This document shows positions 42,424 to 51,544 of a stretch of 64,000 nucleotides of DNA, piece by piece. Origin of the DNA: Planctomycetota bacterium (GTDB taxonomy: Bacteria > Planctomycetota > Phycisphaerae > Phycisphaerales > UBA1924); NCBI GenBank assembly GCA_024280755.1, contig JAJRPN010000039.1, positions 1 to 64,000 of the forward strand. The letters are read 5' to 3'. Numbering within the stretch: the first letter of the stretch is position 1; every line of letters starts with the position of its first letter. A program made the translations under genes and the position numbers. The notes beneath the pieces are model-generated. The model was given only the letters and a program-made list of their open reading frames with translations. It was not told the DNA's origin and searched no databases.

Positions 42424-43851
42424 TTAGAACATCAACTGCAACTGCACCCGAAACACGATCTCGTGAGCGGTCAGCCCTAAGAACCCGGAAACGGATGGAT
42501 CTGGAAGCAGCAGCGAATCGATCGCACCAACGGTCAGCGCGAAGGTTGAATCGAAGGAATAGCTGATGTCTGTTGAGATTTTCGCTGCATGGCTCTCGGG
42601 GATCACATAGTAGTTAATCCCCACGGTCGCAAACCGATGGATGAAACCATCCGGGGTACCGAACCCGTTACGAAAAGTTTTGTCGACCCAGAAGGTCTCG
42701 AATCGGCCATAGACTTCGGTTTGGTCGGTCAGGAACCATCCGCCCTGAAACACGAACGCATTGTTCATAATCCCTAATGTGGTGGTATCAAATTCCCAGT
42801 CTGCCCATTGCCCGAAGTAGGCCGCGAAGAAGTTCCAGCCGTCGCCTTCGTGTTGGTAGTCAACCGTCCAGCTCCAGATCTGCCCGCTCTCGATTGGAAT
42901 CCCCAAAAAACCCGGCGTGGTCGAGCCCGGATTGGTCTGCCCTTGGAACTGATACAAAAACCCGAACCCGATTTTGCTGCCCGAGTTGGCACCTTGGAAG
43001 TTTGTGAAATCGGTGAACTGATCCCAGGACCCCTGAATCTTCCAATCGCCTCGGAATCCGAAGCTGAAATCGGCTTCCGATTCATCATTAAAAGCGGAGT
43101 TGTCGTCCTCGCGCGAGCCTACATATCGCCCGCCATCGGTGATATTGGCTTCCCAAGCGAAGGTATCGGAGACATGCCCAAGTGCTATCCCCTGGGTATA
43201 GCCTGGCCCGAGCAGCTCGGATGCGATCGATCGATCGATCACGAGCTGGTTTCCTGAGCTGATCGATTCCTCTGTTAAGAGCACATGCCCGAACTGTCCG
43301 AACTTGAAGTAGTACCCTTCGCGTTTTCCTGCGAAGTTGTATTGGGCATACGCATCGAGCAGCCGAGGCGTGCCGGTCGAACCGGCCAAAGGCGATCCTG
43401 TGCCTCGCCCTCTCGAAACCTCAGCATCGCCGAAGTCCATTGATACACGGAAGTTAAACTGCGAAGAAACAATCGAACCATCAAACGCGATCTGCGTGCG
43501 AGGCTGAGCAAACCCATAAGTTTTCTCATCTCCAGGCGGTATAAACTGAGCTTTCCGCTCGGAAAAGGTGTATCGGGTCTGCGACAGCACCGAGATTCGC
43601 ATCGAAGAGTTGTCTGCCCGTTCGACAAACCATCCCGTTTCTGCACCTTCTGGCTGATGGGCACGGACCCGAGCAGCGAGATCTCGCGATCCCAAAGCCG
43701 ATGAGTCCAACGAATCCAAGCTCCCCGCCAAAGCCATCGAGCTGCATAATGGTATCAGACATCCCGCTGTGACCAATGCGTGCGTGTTCTGGTTCATTCC
43801 TTGAATCAGCTGCTTTATCAATCGTTTCATCGCGTATCCATTTCTCATCAA
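42424..43851 (-). CDS. Outer-membrane porin (copy 4)
   Basis: 475 residues as an open frame; the true start may be one of several Met codons (43851, 43848, 43830 or 43794), the last giving a signal peptide THALVTAGCLIPLCSSMALA. The mature part begins SLDSLDSSALGSRDLAARVR, and FKFGQFGHVLLTEESISSGN with LVIDRSIASELLGPGYTQG is close to the OprP family. The protein ends in LQLMF. It is the first porin of the array and the one nearest the divergently transcribed phoB-like gene, with 282 bases between. Slightly longer loops than the other three. Confidence 0.82.
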   Translation of the reverse strand: MMRNGYAMKRLIKQLIQGMNQNTHALVTAGCLIPLCSSMALAGSLDSLDSSALGSRDLAARVRAHQPEGAETGWFVERADNSSMRISVLSQTRYTFSERKAQFIPPGDEKTYGFAQPRTQIAFDGSIVSSQFNFRVSMDFGDAEVSRGRGTGSPLAGSTGTPRLLDAYAQYNFAGKREGYYFKFGQFGHVLLTEESISSGNQLVIDRSIASELLGPGYTQGIALGHVSDTFAWEANITDGGRYVGSREDDNSAFNDESEADFSFGFRGDWKIQGSWDQFTDFTNFQGANSGSKIGFGFLYQFQGQTNPGSTTPGFLGIPIESGQIWSWTVDYQHEGDGWNFFAAYFGQWADWEFDTTTLGIMNNAFVFQGGWFLTDQTEVYGRFETFWVDKTFRNGFGTPDGFIHRFATVGINYYVIPESHAAKISTDISYSFDSTFALTVGAIDSLLLPDPSVSGFLGLTAHEIVFRVQLQLMF

Positions 43852-44133
43852 CTCGCTTGCGCCAAAATGGGTCGCAAGGTATCTTCAGAAATATAGCGCA
43901 CACGATCCCCGGAAAATGATCCATCGAGCACGCGTTCTCCCTGTTTTCGTCGGCCATGCGAGCAAGTGGGCAACAAACATCGCTCCAAATCCTCACCAAA
44001 GCTGCCAGTGCCTTGCTGAACATCAATGTGTTCAGATTGCGTAAACAATGCAACGGCTTGTGTTTGGATCATTTTTCTCTCATACAATCTGATTACTCAC
44101 CAATCTGTATTGCAATGGACAAAGGAACACACG

Positions 44134-44856
44134 ATGTCGAGCGATCAATCTGCCATCAAGTCGACCATCCTTGTGGTTGACGACGAGCCCGATATCGTCG
44201 AGTTGATCACCTACAACCTCGAACAGCACGGGCACCGTGTAATCTGCGCCAATAACGGGATCTCGGCGATGGAACTGGCCAAATCGCAAAGCCCAGATCT
44301 GGTGGTGCTTGATGTGATGATGCCTGGGCTCACCGGGATCGAAGTCGCCAAACGCTTGCGGGCACAATCTGAGACCAATTCTTTGCCCATTATCATGCTC
44401 ACTGCTAAATCTGCGGAGGCTGACGAACTCGAAGGGCTTGGGGTTGGGGCGGATGACTATATGACCAAGCCGTTCTCGATGCAGGTGCTCATCGCCCGGA
44501 TCAATGCCCTGACCAGAAGAACCACTACAACGCAATCTGAACGCACAGGCTCACTCACACTCGGACCGATCTCGATCGATCTCGATGAACACCTTGCCAA
44601 GGTCGATGGGCAAGCGATCTCGCTGACGATCACCGAGTTTCGTATTTTGTGTGCTCTTGTCAATAACCAGGGCAAGGTGCTTTCTCGCCCGGCTCTGATC
44701 TCCAACGCGATCGGGCCGGGGGTTGCGGTAACCGAACGAACGATCGATGTGCATGTGACTGCGCTTCGCAAGAAAATCGCTCCTCATTCATCGATGATCG
44801 CTACAGTCCGAGGCGTGGGCTATCGCGCAGATCCGCCCGCTGCAAGCTCAGACTAA
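44134..44856 (+). CDS. phoB: PhoB-like response regulator
   Basis: 240 residues from the ATG at 44134 (AAAGGA upstream). Receiver domain with DDEPD near 16-20, phospho-acceptor Asp60 in LVVLDVMMPGLTG, and the Lys in DDYMTKPFS; C-terminal winged helix (SLTITEFRILCALV...VTERTIDVHVTALRKKI...VRGVGYRA). It is followed after seven bases by a PAS histidine kinase of the PhoR type. Located next to four OprP-like porins, it plausibly controls phosphate starvation genes. The symbol is given by similarity and context; other OmpR-family roles remain possible. Confidence 0.85.
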   Translation: MSSDQSAIKSTILVVDDEPDIVELITYNLEQHGHRVICANNGISAMELAKSQSPDLVVLDVMMPGLTGIEVAKRLRAQSETNSLPIIMLTAKSAEADELEGLGVGADDYMTKPFSMQVLIARINALTRRTTTTQSERTGSLTLGPISIDLDEHLAKVDGQAISLTITEFRILCALVNNQGKVLSRPALISNAIGPGVAVTERTIDVHVTALRKKIAPHSSMIATVRGVGYRADPPAASSD

Positions 44857-44863
44857 TACCGCC

Positions 44864-46186
44864 ATGCACGCACACTCGAATCAAAATCAAACCGACAATG
44901 GTGACTGGATCGGCAACTGGATCTTGGCGATCTCGATCGCTTCTGGATCGCTCTTGGTTGGTGTCTTTGTACCGATGTTTTTGCTCGTCACTCTTGGCTC
45001 ACTTCTCTGGCTGGCGTTGATCATCAATACACTTGTTCGCACGAAACGCCAGCTCACCGATCGCGTTCGTATTGTTGATCAATCGAGCCTTGAATCGACC
45101 CGAGCATCTGCCTTGCTCACGAGCCTGATTCACTCGGCCAATATCCCGCTCTTGAGCACCAACCAGGACGGTGTTGTCTTGTTGATCAACCAGCGTGCAC
45201 TCGATACACTGGGGATTACGCCGGCCATGATTGGTCTGCGTTTTGATGAGGTCTTAACCCAGCCTGTTCTCAATGACCTTGAAGCTGCCGCCCGAACTGG
45301 CGAAGCAGGGCATGCGCGATTCACGCTTGCGATCATGGGCGAAACGCGAGTTTTTGATGTCGCAGCCGACCTGATCCCGTTCTCTCAGGGCGCGGTGCTC
45401 ACCTTCGAAGACATCACCGAACTCTCGCGAGCGATGACACTCAAGGCGGACTTTGTTGCGAATGCAAGCCATGAGCTTCGCACGCCGATCGCTTCGATCA
45501 AGGGTGCGACTGAAACCCTAGCGGGCCCAGCCAAGGACGACGAGCGGATGTCGGCTCGGCTGATCGAGATGATCACAAACAATGCCAATCGGCTTGAGCT
45601 GCTTGCGGGGGATTTGCTTGATCTTTCCAAGCTCGAAGCCGAAGATCAGCTTCCAACTATTAAAGCTGTTTCGATCTGCGCAGTGTTCGATAAAGTGATC
45701 GCTGAGCTCTTGCCCAATGCCGATCGACGAGGGCTTACTCTTGTTGCCAAAATTGAAGATGGGCTTGACGAGATCATCACGGATCAATCGATGCTGGTGC
45801 TCATACTTCGGAACCTTGTCGGCAATGCGATCAAGTTTGCTCATGAGAACACAGCTGTGCAGCTTGTCGCCAAACGGGCGATGGTCGCGACTGATCGCAC
45901 AGCACCCGTTCCCGCTAGCCTGGATCGGGCAATGGGTCTCACCATTGAAGTGATCGACAAAGGCATTGGCATCCCGCTTGCCCAACAGCAACGCGTGTTT
46001 GAACGGTTTTATCAGGTCGATGATGCCCGGACGGGATCGGGCGCCAAGCGAGGCACGGGGCTTGGATTGGCGATTGTCAAACACGCTGCCCGGCGACTCG
46101 GAGGCTCTGTCAAGCTCGAAAGCGTCCACCAGATCGGGACCACCATCACCATCGAACTTCCCCACTGCGCCGACGCGCAGTCTTGA
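44864..46186 (+). CDS. phoR: PhoR-like sensor histidine kinase
   Basis: 440 residues. Two adjacent membrane helices (about 18-55), no sizeable periplasmic domain, a PAS domain (about 90-185, PLLSTNQDGVVLLINQRALD), then NASHELRTPIASIKG with His203, the N-box LVGNAIKFAHENT, G1 DKGIGIPLAQQ and G2 GTGLGLAIVKHAARRLGG. The topology, with short membrane hairpin plus PAS, is that of PhoR. It follows the PhoB-like gene by seven bases. About 214 non-coding bases follow before the next gene, in which I saw nothing. Confidence 0.87.
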   Translation: MHAHSNQNQTDNGDWIGNWILAISIASGSLLVGVFVPMFLLVTLGSLLWLALIINTLVRTKRQLTDRVRIVDQSSLESTRASALLTSLIHSANIPLLSTNQDGVVLLINQRALDTLGITPAMIGLRFDEVLTQPVLNDLEAAARTGEAGHARFTLAIMGETRVFDVAADLIPFSQGAVLTFEDITELSRAMTLKADFVANASHELRTPIASIKGATETLAGPAKDDERMSARLIEMITNNANRLELLAGDLLDLSKLEAEDQLPTIKAVSICAVFDKVIAELLPNADRRGLTLVAKIEDGLDEIITDQSMLVLILRNLVGNAIKFAHENTAVQLVAKRAMVATDRTAPVPASLDRAMGLTIEVIDKGIGIPLAQQQRVFERFYQVDDARTGSGAKRGTGLGLAIVKHAARRLGGSVKLESVHQIGTTITIELPHCADAQS

Positions 46187-46400
46187 TGAGACATCCCCAA
46201 CCCTTGTTTTTGGAAGAATAACACGGTTGGTCTTTGTTTTTGATTCAAAAACGGGTGAGATTCGTGCGATCGGCCTCAGCGGCGCTTTTGATCGGGTCGA
46301 TCTTGGAGAGAGAAAGCGTCGGCATCTTTGATTATGACGATTTGGGTCTGGGCTGATATCATTCAGGCAGATACCCAAGCAAGCATCAGCACGAATACTT

Positions 46401-48869
46401 ATGAGCAAAGACGGATCCAAACCAAATACCAAGCCAGCAACGCGAACTGGCTCGAAAAATGGGAACAAGAGCAACGCCAAAGGCGGGGCAAAATCTCCAC
46501 GCCGATCGGTTGTCCAGATCAAAGGCAAATCGATCAAGCAACAGTTCGCCGACCTGCTTGCCAACCCGCAGCTCTTCTGGGGCGCGCTCGCCTATATGCT
46601 CTTTGTAATCATCGTTGGATCGACGATGCTCTGGGCTCGTGGGCAATCGAAAATTGATGTCGGGCAAGTCATGCGTCAGACCAGCAGCGCGCGTGTCGAG
46701 TTTAATACAGAAGATGTTCAGCAATCTCAGATGCAGCGCGAAGCTGCTCGGCTCAATGTGCCTCGGGTGTATTCGGCCGACATGCCGATGCTCGAAGAGA
46801 TTCGGGCGGATTTGTTGAATCTTCCCAGAACACTGGCAGGTGTGAGTTCGCTTGATGAGGTTTCGCGTGATATCCGTATCCGCTTTGGGCTTAACGAAGA
46901 ATCATTCACGGCTTTGGCGCAGATCGCCAATGATGAGCCGATACTTGATCGTTGGACAAGCCAGGTGACAACACTCAACGAGATTTTACGCCGACGCCCG
47001 ATGCTCAATCGTCAATCATGGCAGAACGCGACTCAAGAAGGGCTCAACACCCAGATCGAGCTACGGTATCCATCGCCGATCGTCGACCAAGCGACCACGC
47101 CGCCATCGCACCAACGCATCAGCCGAGATGACGCGATCAACATCGACAAGAAAGATCAGCTCGCAGCCGAGATTGCACGGATTGTTCGCATCGCAGGGTT
47201 TAGTAACCCGACGAGTGAAATCGTTCGGAAGCGACTGCTCAACGAGCCTCGCCCAAGCTTTGCGTATAACGATGCAGCGACTGCCCAAGAGATGGAGAAC
47301 GCAGCCAAGCTGATTCAGCCTGTGCGCCGAACGGTGACGATTGGGCAACGGATCTACTCGCGTGGCGATGTGCTCGAACAGCCCGCATACGCGCTCGCCA
47401 AGCGTGAAAATCAAGAATACAAAGCCCACGGCTCGAGCCAAGCACGCAAATGGCTCGGCGTCCTCGCAGTCTATGGGATGGTCGGCGCACTCGGACTCTT
47501 ACTGGGCGGCTACATCACCCGCTATTGCCCAAAGATCGCATCCAAACCCGGACGAATCGGATGGATGGCAGGATTGGTTGTGCTTGCGATCGTAAGCGCA
47601 ACGATCATGGGCGTGGTTGATCCACGCCTGGTCTGGCTGGGCACTATCACACCGATTGTGCTTATTGCAGTATTGATTACGATCGCGTATGACCAACGCA
47701 CAGGCTTGGCGATTACCGGAATCGCGGCACTACTTGTTTCGATGTCGCTTGAAATGCACACCGGAATCTTTGCGATATTGCTCATCGGGATCGCGGGCGC
47801 GATCGCCCAACTCGGCGATCTTCGTGAACGCAGAACATTGATCCGCATGTCGTTTGTAATCGCCTTTGCTTTGAGTATTGCTTCGATACTTGATCAGCTG
47901 ATCAACCTGCCCACGATTGGTGCTGGGCCGGGCGTGATTACCAGCGCGATCTTGGGTGCTGGGGCACAATCGTTTACTGCCGGGTTGTTGGTTGGCGGGA
48001 TCGCACTGTTTATCTTGCCGTTTATTGAGCGGGTGTTTGATATCACCACAGGCATGACGCTCATCGAGCTTCGTGATTCGAAGCAACCGATTTTGCGAGA
48101 GCTTCAACAACGCGCCCCGGGCACCTACAACCATTCGCTCAATGTCGCATCGATCGCCGAGAGCGCAGCCGAGGCGATTGGTGCCGATGCGTTGTTGACC
48201 TATGTGGGCTGTTTGTATCATGACATTGGCAAAATGAACAAGCCGATGTATTTTATTGAGAACCAATCGGGCGGCCCAAACAAGCACGATAAGCTCACCC
48301 CTGCGATGTCGCTTTTGGTGATTGTCGGGCATGTCAAAGATGGCTCGGAGATGGCCCGCGAGCATGGGCTGCCCAAATCATTGCGTCACTTTATTGAGGC
48401 CCATCATGGGACGACGCTGGTGGAATATTTCTACCGCCGGGCGCGTGAGCAGGCTTCGCAGATAGATGAAGAACGCAGCGCCGAGCAGATTTTGCAAGAG
48501 GCAGCCGAGCAGTTGCCCGACGAAGTCGACTATCGCTATCCTGGCCCGCGCCCACGCACCAAAGAGGTCGCGATTACGATGCTCTCCGATGCGGTCGAAA
48601 GCGCAACGCGAACACTGACCGATCCAACACCTGCACGCATCGATGCGCTCGTGCGATCATTGGCCAACAAGCGACTAATGGACGGACAGTTCGATGAGTG
48701 CGACCTGACCTTCCGTGAGTTGAGCATGATCTGCGAATCGATCTCGAAGACCGTCGCGAGTATTTACCATGGTCGGATTCGGTATTCGAGCGACGAGGAT
48801 GAGAAGAAGCAGGAAGAGAAGACAGAGACAACGCCTGAATCCAAGACAGATTCAGCTCGCTCGGCCTAG
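46401..48869 (+). CDS. pgpH: 7TM-HD phosphodiesterase, PgpH-like
   Basis: 822 residues. A basic N-terminal tail, one membrane helix, then an extracellular 7TMR-HDED-like domain (about 80-330), a run of seven membrane helices (about 350-560) and a C-terminal HD domain with SLNVASIAESAAEAIG, the HDIG motif in LYHDIGKMNKP, HVKDGSEMAREHGLP and FIEAHHGTTLVEYFY. PgpH-type enzymes hydrolyse cyclic di-AMP at the membrane. The C-terminus ends in a charged tail. No diadenylate cyclase is in the window. The gene is followed by a family B palindrome. Confidence 0.9.
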   Translation: MSKDGSKPNTKPATRTGSKNGNKSNAKGGAKSPRRSVVQIKGKSIKQQFADLLANPQLFWGALAYMLFVIIVGSTMLWARGQSKIDVGQVMRQTSSARVEFNTEDVQQSQMQREAARLNVPRVYSADMPMLEEIRADLLNLPRTLAGVSSLDEVSRDIRIRFGLNEESFTALAQIANDEPILDRWTSQVTTLNEILRRRPMLNRQSWQNATQEGLNTQIELRYPSPIVDQATTPPSHQRISRDDAINIDKKDQLAAEIARIVRIAGFSNPTSEIVRKRLLNEPRPSFAYNDAATAQEMENAAKLIQPVRRTVTIGQRIYSRGDVLEQPAYALAKRENQEYKAHGSSQARKWLGVLAVYGMVGALGLLLGGYITRYCPKIASKPGRIGWMAGLVVLAIVSATIMGVVDPRLVWLGTITPIVLIAVLITIAYDQRTGLAITGIAALLVSMSLEMHTGIFAILLIGIAGAIAQLGDLRERRTLIRMSFVIAFALSIASILDQLINLPTIGAGPGVITSAILGAGAQSFTAGLLVGGIALFILPFIERVFDITTGMTLIELRDSKQPILRELQQRAPGTYNHSLNVASIAESAAEAIGADALLTYVGCLYHDIGKMNKPMYFIENQSGGPNKHDKLTPAMSLLVIVGHVKDGSEMAREHGLPKSLRHFIEAHHGTTLVEYFYRRAREQASQIDEERSAEQILQEAAEQLPDEVDYRYPGPRPRTKEVAITMLSDAVESATRTLTDPTPARIDALVRSLANKRLMDGQFDECDLTFRELSMICESISKTVASIYHGRIRYSSDEDEKKQEEKTETTPESKTDSARSA

Positions 48870-48879
48870 CGAGTTGCAG

Positions 48880-48904
48880 TAGCACAGGCATCCCGCCTGT
48901 GCTA
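48880..48904. repeat. Dispersed palindrome, family B (longer copy)
   Basis: Perfect 10-bp arms TAGCACAGGC/GCCTGTGCTA around ATCCC, 10 bases after the pgpH-like stop and 14 bases before the stop of the small membrane protein gene. It is the same sequence, in reverse, as 328-344 extended by four bases on each side. It may act as a shared terminator for the converging genes. Confidence 0.75.
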
Positions 48905-48918
48905 CGAAAGAGAAGAGT

Positions 48919-49068
48919 CTACTTCTTTCGGCTCTTGTGCTGCGTCTTGGTGCTCTTCATCTTGCCGGTTTTGTGCTTCGTGCCCATCTCGGTAAACATC
49001 GCGATCGCCAGCATAACCATGCCTACAAACACAAGAACAATAATGGCAAAAATGATCCATGTCGGCAT
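48919..49068 (-). CDS. Small single-span membrane protein, 49 residues
   Basis: A short gene that ordinary length cut-offs would miss. The ATG at 49068 is preceded by AAAGGAG at six-base spacing, the strongest ribosome site nearby. The product is MPTWIIFAIIVLVFVGMVML followed by a short polar stretch and a tail of about 20 residues rich in Lys/His/Arg, ending at a TAG. The hydrophobic segment (4-24) is one transmembrane helix, with the basic tail expected in the cytoplasm by the positive-inside rule. No homologue is recognised; it may be a regulatory small protein or a structural factor. It lies downstream and converges on pgpH. Confidence 0.72.
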   Translation of the reverse strand: MPTWIIFAIIVLVFVGMVMLAIAMFTEMGTKHKTGKMKSTKTQHKSRKK

Positions 49069-49123
49069 GAGTAACTCCTTTAGCTCATAAGAGCATACCA
49101 GATTCTACGCGTTTGGCAAGCGA

Positions 49124-49687
49124 TTATTTGCCCATCAGTTTCTTGTTGAATGCTTTGGTGGTTCCGGGCGCGAGGGTGAACCATTTCCAATCTTCGGTGC
49201 CTACGAGTTGGCGGGCGATGATGTTAATTTGGCCGATGTGGAAGCCGTAGTGATCGATCTGGCGAATCACGGCCGCGTTGACCGTGTGCTCGACGCTTCG
49301 GATGGTGATGATCTTGCTCAGATCCTCGGGCTTCAAACCATCGAGCGTATCAAAAAGAATCTGCCAACCCTGATCGAATCTAGCCATAATCTTGGCGCGT
49401 TCGTCGGCGGTGTGCTGGGTTGGGTGCTCAAACTCTTGGTCTCGATCGCGGGTGGATTTCTCGCCATCGGCGGAGAGGAAATCCGTCCATCGGCTGAGCA
49501 TGTTGCCGGCGAGGTGGTTGGCGATAATCGCACACGAATTAAGACCCGGCGCGAGGATGGCGAAGAACTGGGTATCGTCGAGCTGATCGAAGGCGTGCAT
49601 CGCAAAGGCGCGTTGGCGGGTGAAGACTTGGTGCCAGAGGGCGATGGTGTCGGAGGGGAGGGGGGATTGATAGGCGTAGTTGGGCAT
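49124..49687 (-). CDS. DinB-like protein (DUF1572 type)
   Basis: About 187 residues from the ATG at 49687; an upstream alternative would add 13 unlikely residues. It is a four-helix-bundle protein with metal-type histidines in NSCAIIANHLAGNMLSRWTD and RQIDHYGFHIGQINIIARQL, matching DinB/DUF1572 proteins. The family contains metal-dependent hydrolases and thiol transferases, so activity cannot be given. It overlaps nothing; the zinc-ribbon gene ends eight bases upstream. Confidence 0.75.
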   Translation of the reverse strand: MPNYAYQSPLPSDTIALWHQVFTRQRAFAMHAFDQLDDTQFFAILAPGLNSCAIIANHLAGNMLSRWTDFLSADGEKSTRDRDQEFEHPTQHTADERAKIMARFDQGWQILFDTLDGLKPEDLSKIITIRSVEHTVNAAVIRQIDHYGFHIGQINIIARQLVGTEDWKWFTLAPGTTKAFNKKLMGK

Positions 49688-49695
49688 GAGGGATG

Positions 49696-50433
49696 CTATG
49701 CCTTGATCGTGACCACTTGCCCGCACTCTGGGCAGGTGGCGAGGCCGGTGATGTTGTACTTACACTTTGTGCATTGATGGCGACTAAGCCGAACATGTTC
49801 GGTGATCCGTCGGCGGGTGTGTTTGATGATTCGAACAGTGATGAAGAGGATACCACCGAAGATAATGGCGTTGTAAAGGATACCAGGGAAGACAGGGCCA
49901 TACGGAAACAAAATCAACCCATGCCATGCATTCATACCAACACTGCGATCATCCGGAATACAGTTGGTCTGCTCAGAAGCCAAAAAATTCCCATTAGTCA
50001 CATACTCACCCCGCCATGCAAGAAATGGCCACCCATTCATTTGCTCATGGATATGAACCCGTTGTTCAACTTCATTTTGGGTTGGAGGCAAAAACGCCCG
50101 GCTCCATTTTGGAATGGAGCCGGGTTCAATATTGCGATTTATCCCTATGTCGCCAGAAATGTATCGTCTCACTTGGAAAACTCGACCATCTCTGTTTTCG
50201 ATTCCGAGGATAACCCAAGCATCATCATTACCATTAGGCTTGCCCAACATCAATCCTGTTGTGCTTGGATCATATCCACCCTGCATGTAAGGGTATTGCA
50301 GTACACGAGGTCTCCAATACGATGTGCGAACATTCTCATAGAAATAGATCGACCACCATGTCTGGGATAGTGACAGTGCGCTGCCCAGGCCAAGATAGAC
50401 TAATAGCACCAAAAATAATCGCGCCCAAGCCAT
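49696..50433 (-). CDS. Membrane protein with C-terminal zinc ribbon
   Basis: 245 residues from the ATG at 50433, which lies five bases after the upstream gene's stop; an earlier TTG would overlap it. A membrane helix at the N-terminus (WARLFLVLLVYLGLGSAL), an extracytoplasmic domain of about 150 residues with one Cys pair, a second helix (ILYNAIIFGGILFITVRII) and a C-terminal ribbon CTKCKYNITGLATCPECG that provides four zinc-binding cysteines. The ribbon is frequent in planctomycete membrane proteins and is thought to be cytoplasmic. The role is unknown. Local DNA is more AT-rich than in the flanking core genes. Confidence 0.7.
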   Translation of the reverse strand: MAWARLFLVLLVYLGLGSALSLSQTWWSIYFYENVRTSYWRPRVLQYPYMQGGYDPSTTGLMLGKPNGNDDAWVILGIENRDGRVFQVRRYISGDIGINRNIEPGSIPKWSRAFLPPTQNEVEQRVHIHEQMNGWPFLAWRGEYVTNGNFLASEQTNCIPDDRSVGMNAWHGLILFPYGPVFPGILYNAIIFGGILFITVRIIKHTRRRITEHVRLSRHQCTKCKYNITGLATCPECGQVVTIKA

Positions 50434-50438
50434 TGTGA

Positions 50439-51461
50439 TTATGGCCAAGTACAATTTGGATCGGGCGGAACCCAACCGGTGCTGGTACTAGATTGTGGAG
50501 CCCCACACGCTGCTGGAGGCGAACAACTTCCACCTGGCCCCATTGGCACAGTTAGCGTAAGGGCTCCGTATTGCGTTTCGAATGTAGTCCAATTCAAAAC
50601 CGTGCAGTTATAGCATCTTTTTCTATTCGAGGCACTCCGTTGCCTCGAAGCATAAGTGCTATAGGTGCATGTTCCAGCAACAGGGTCTGATGCAACCAAA
50701 TTCCACCCAGTGCATGTCCAAGAGCTCCAAGCCCCAGCCCTACCACGCCAAGTCCATTCGATGCAAAAACAAATCATCGCTTCCATCTCGTCATGAGCGA
50801 TGAGTTCTATATCCTCAACATTCAGATCAGGGTCTGACAAATACGCATCAACCCCAGCTGCAATTGAGATGTATATACAATCCTCATTTGTAGGTTGAGG
50901 GCTACCTACATCCGACCCGCCGGACAATACTCCGGTATTGATTGCCCCACTCCCCGCAGCCAACCCAGCATCTTCCGCGCCTTCAACCAAAGGTTCAGGG
51001 TCATCCAACAACTGGGCTACATTATACAAAGGATCAGTTACAAAAAAGCCCTTGCCAAACGGCACTCGATGCAAAATGAAATCGAGAACATTCTCTTCAT
51101 TCAATCCCACGAGCCATTGGTCAAGAAATGGATCGGAGAGACCAAACTCACTCGAGAGATCGAGCATCGCATCCTCTTTTGTAATACTTGGATCATACGC
51201 TGACGCTGTCCATATATCACCAAAACGCTCGTAGAGCACGACATCAATGTCGGTCGTAAGTGTTTCCGCCTCGATTCTTGCTGCAATAAGATGCGTGGTC
51301 TCACCAGCGTCAGAAATCGGAAGAACCGACCACCCTTCGATTTCAACTGAAAAACCAACAAGATCGCTCGCGATTGAAACCGAGGGAAACATATACAAAG
51401 CAGCCATCAAACCAATGGCACAACTCAACTTACGGGGTACGGGGCACGGGGCACGGGGCAC
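50439..51461 (-). CDS. Exported hypothetical protein with 7-bp repeats at its start
   Basis: About 340 residues if it begins at the GTG at 51461; a shorter start at the Met 18 codons in is possible. A signal peptide is visible (LSCAIGLMAALYMFPSVSIAS), followed by an unrecognised domain and a Cys/Trp-rich C-terminal part (CFCIEWTW, CYNC, CSPPAACG). The first codons consist of five 7-bp repeats (51431-51465). A good ribosome site (GAAAGGA) precedes an ATG at 51468 whose frame is shifted relative to the gene and stops after 12 codons; losing one 7-bp unit would bring it into frame. The gene overlaps or abuts the zinc-ribbon gene and may be a pair with it. Confidence 0.65.
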   Translation of the reverse strand: MPRAPCPVPRKLSCAIGLMAALYMFPSVSIASDLVGFSVEIEGWSVLPISDAGETTHLIAARIEAETLTTDIDVVLYERFGDIWTASAYDPSITKEDAMLDLSSEFGLSDPFLDQWLVGLNEENVLDFILHRVPFGKGFFVTDPLYNVAQLLDDPEPLVEGAEDAGLAAGSGAINTGVLSGGSDVGSPQPTNEDCIYISIAAGVDAYLSDPDLNVEDIELIAHDEMEAMICFCIEWTWRGRAGAWSSWTCTGWNLVASDPVAGTCTYSTYASRQRSASNRKRCYNCTVLNWTTFETQYGALTLTVPMGPGGSCSPPAACGAPQSSTSTGWVPPDPNCTWP

Positions 51462-51465
51462 GGGG
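51431..51465 (-). repeat. Five tandem 7-bp repeats (CCCCGTR) at a gene start
   Basis: On the coding strand there are three copies of CCCCGTG followed by two of CCCCGTA, directly after the ATG at 51468. Seven is not a multiple of three, so any change in copy number by slippage shifts the reading frame of whatever starts at that ATG. Confidence 0.9.
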
Positions 51466-51544
51466 CATTTACAAGTTCCTTTCTCAAAGCAAATAAGCTA
51501 AAGACACTGCCCATATATACCATACTTTCCTCGCCAAATGTAAC

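Noticed and set aside
37685-43851. The four porins as an assembly duplication
   Set aside because: The copies differ along their length and each has a distinct leader and terminator, so they are true paralogues.
51431-51465. Tandem 7-bp repeats as a CRISPR array
   Set aside because: Units are contiguous without spacers and far too short.
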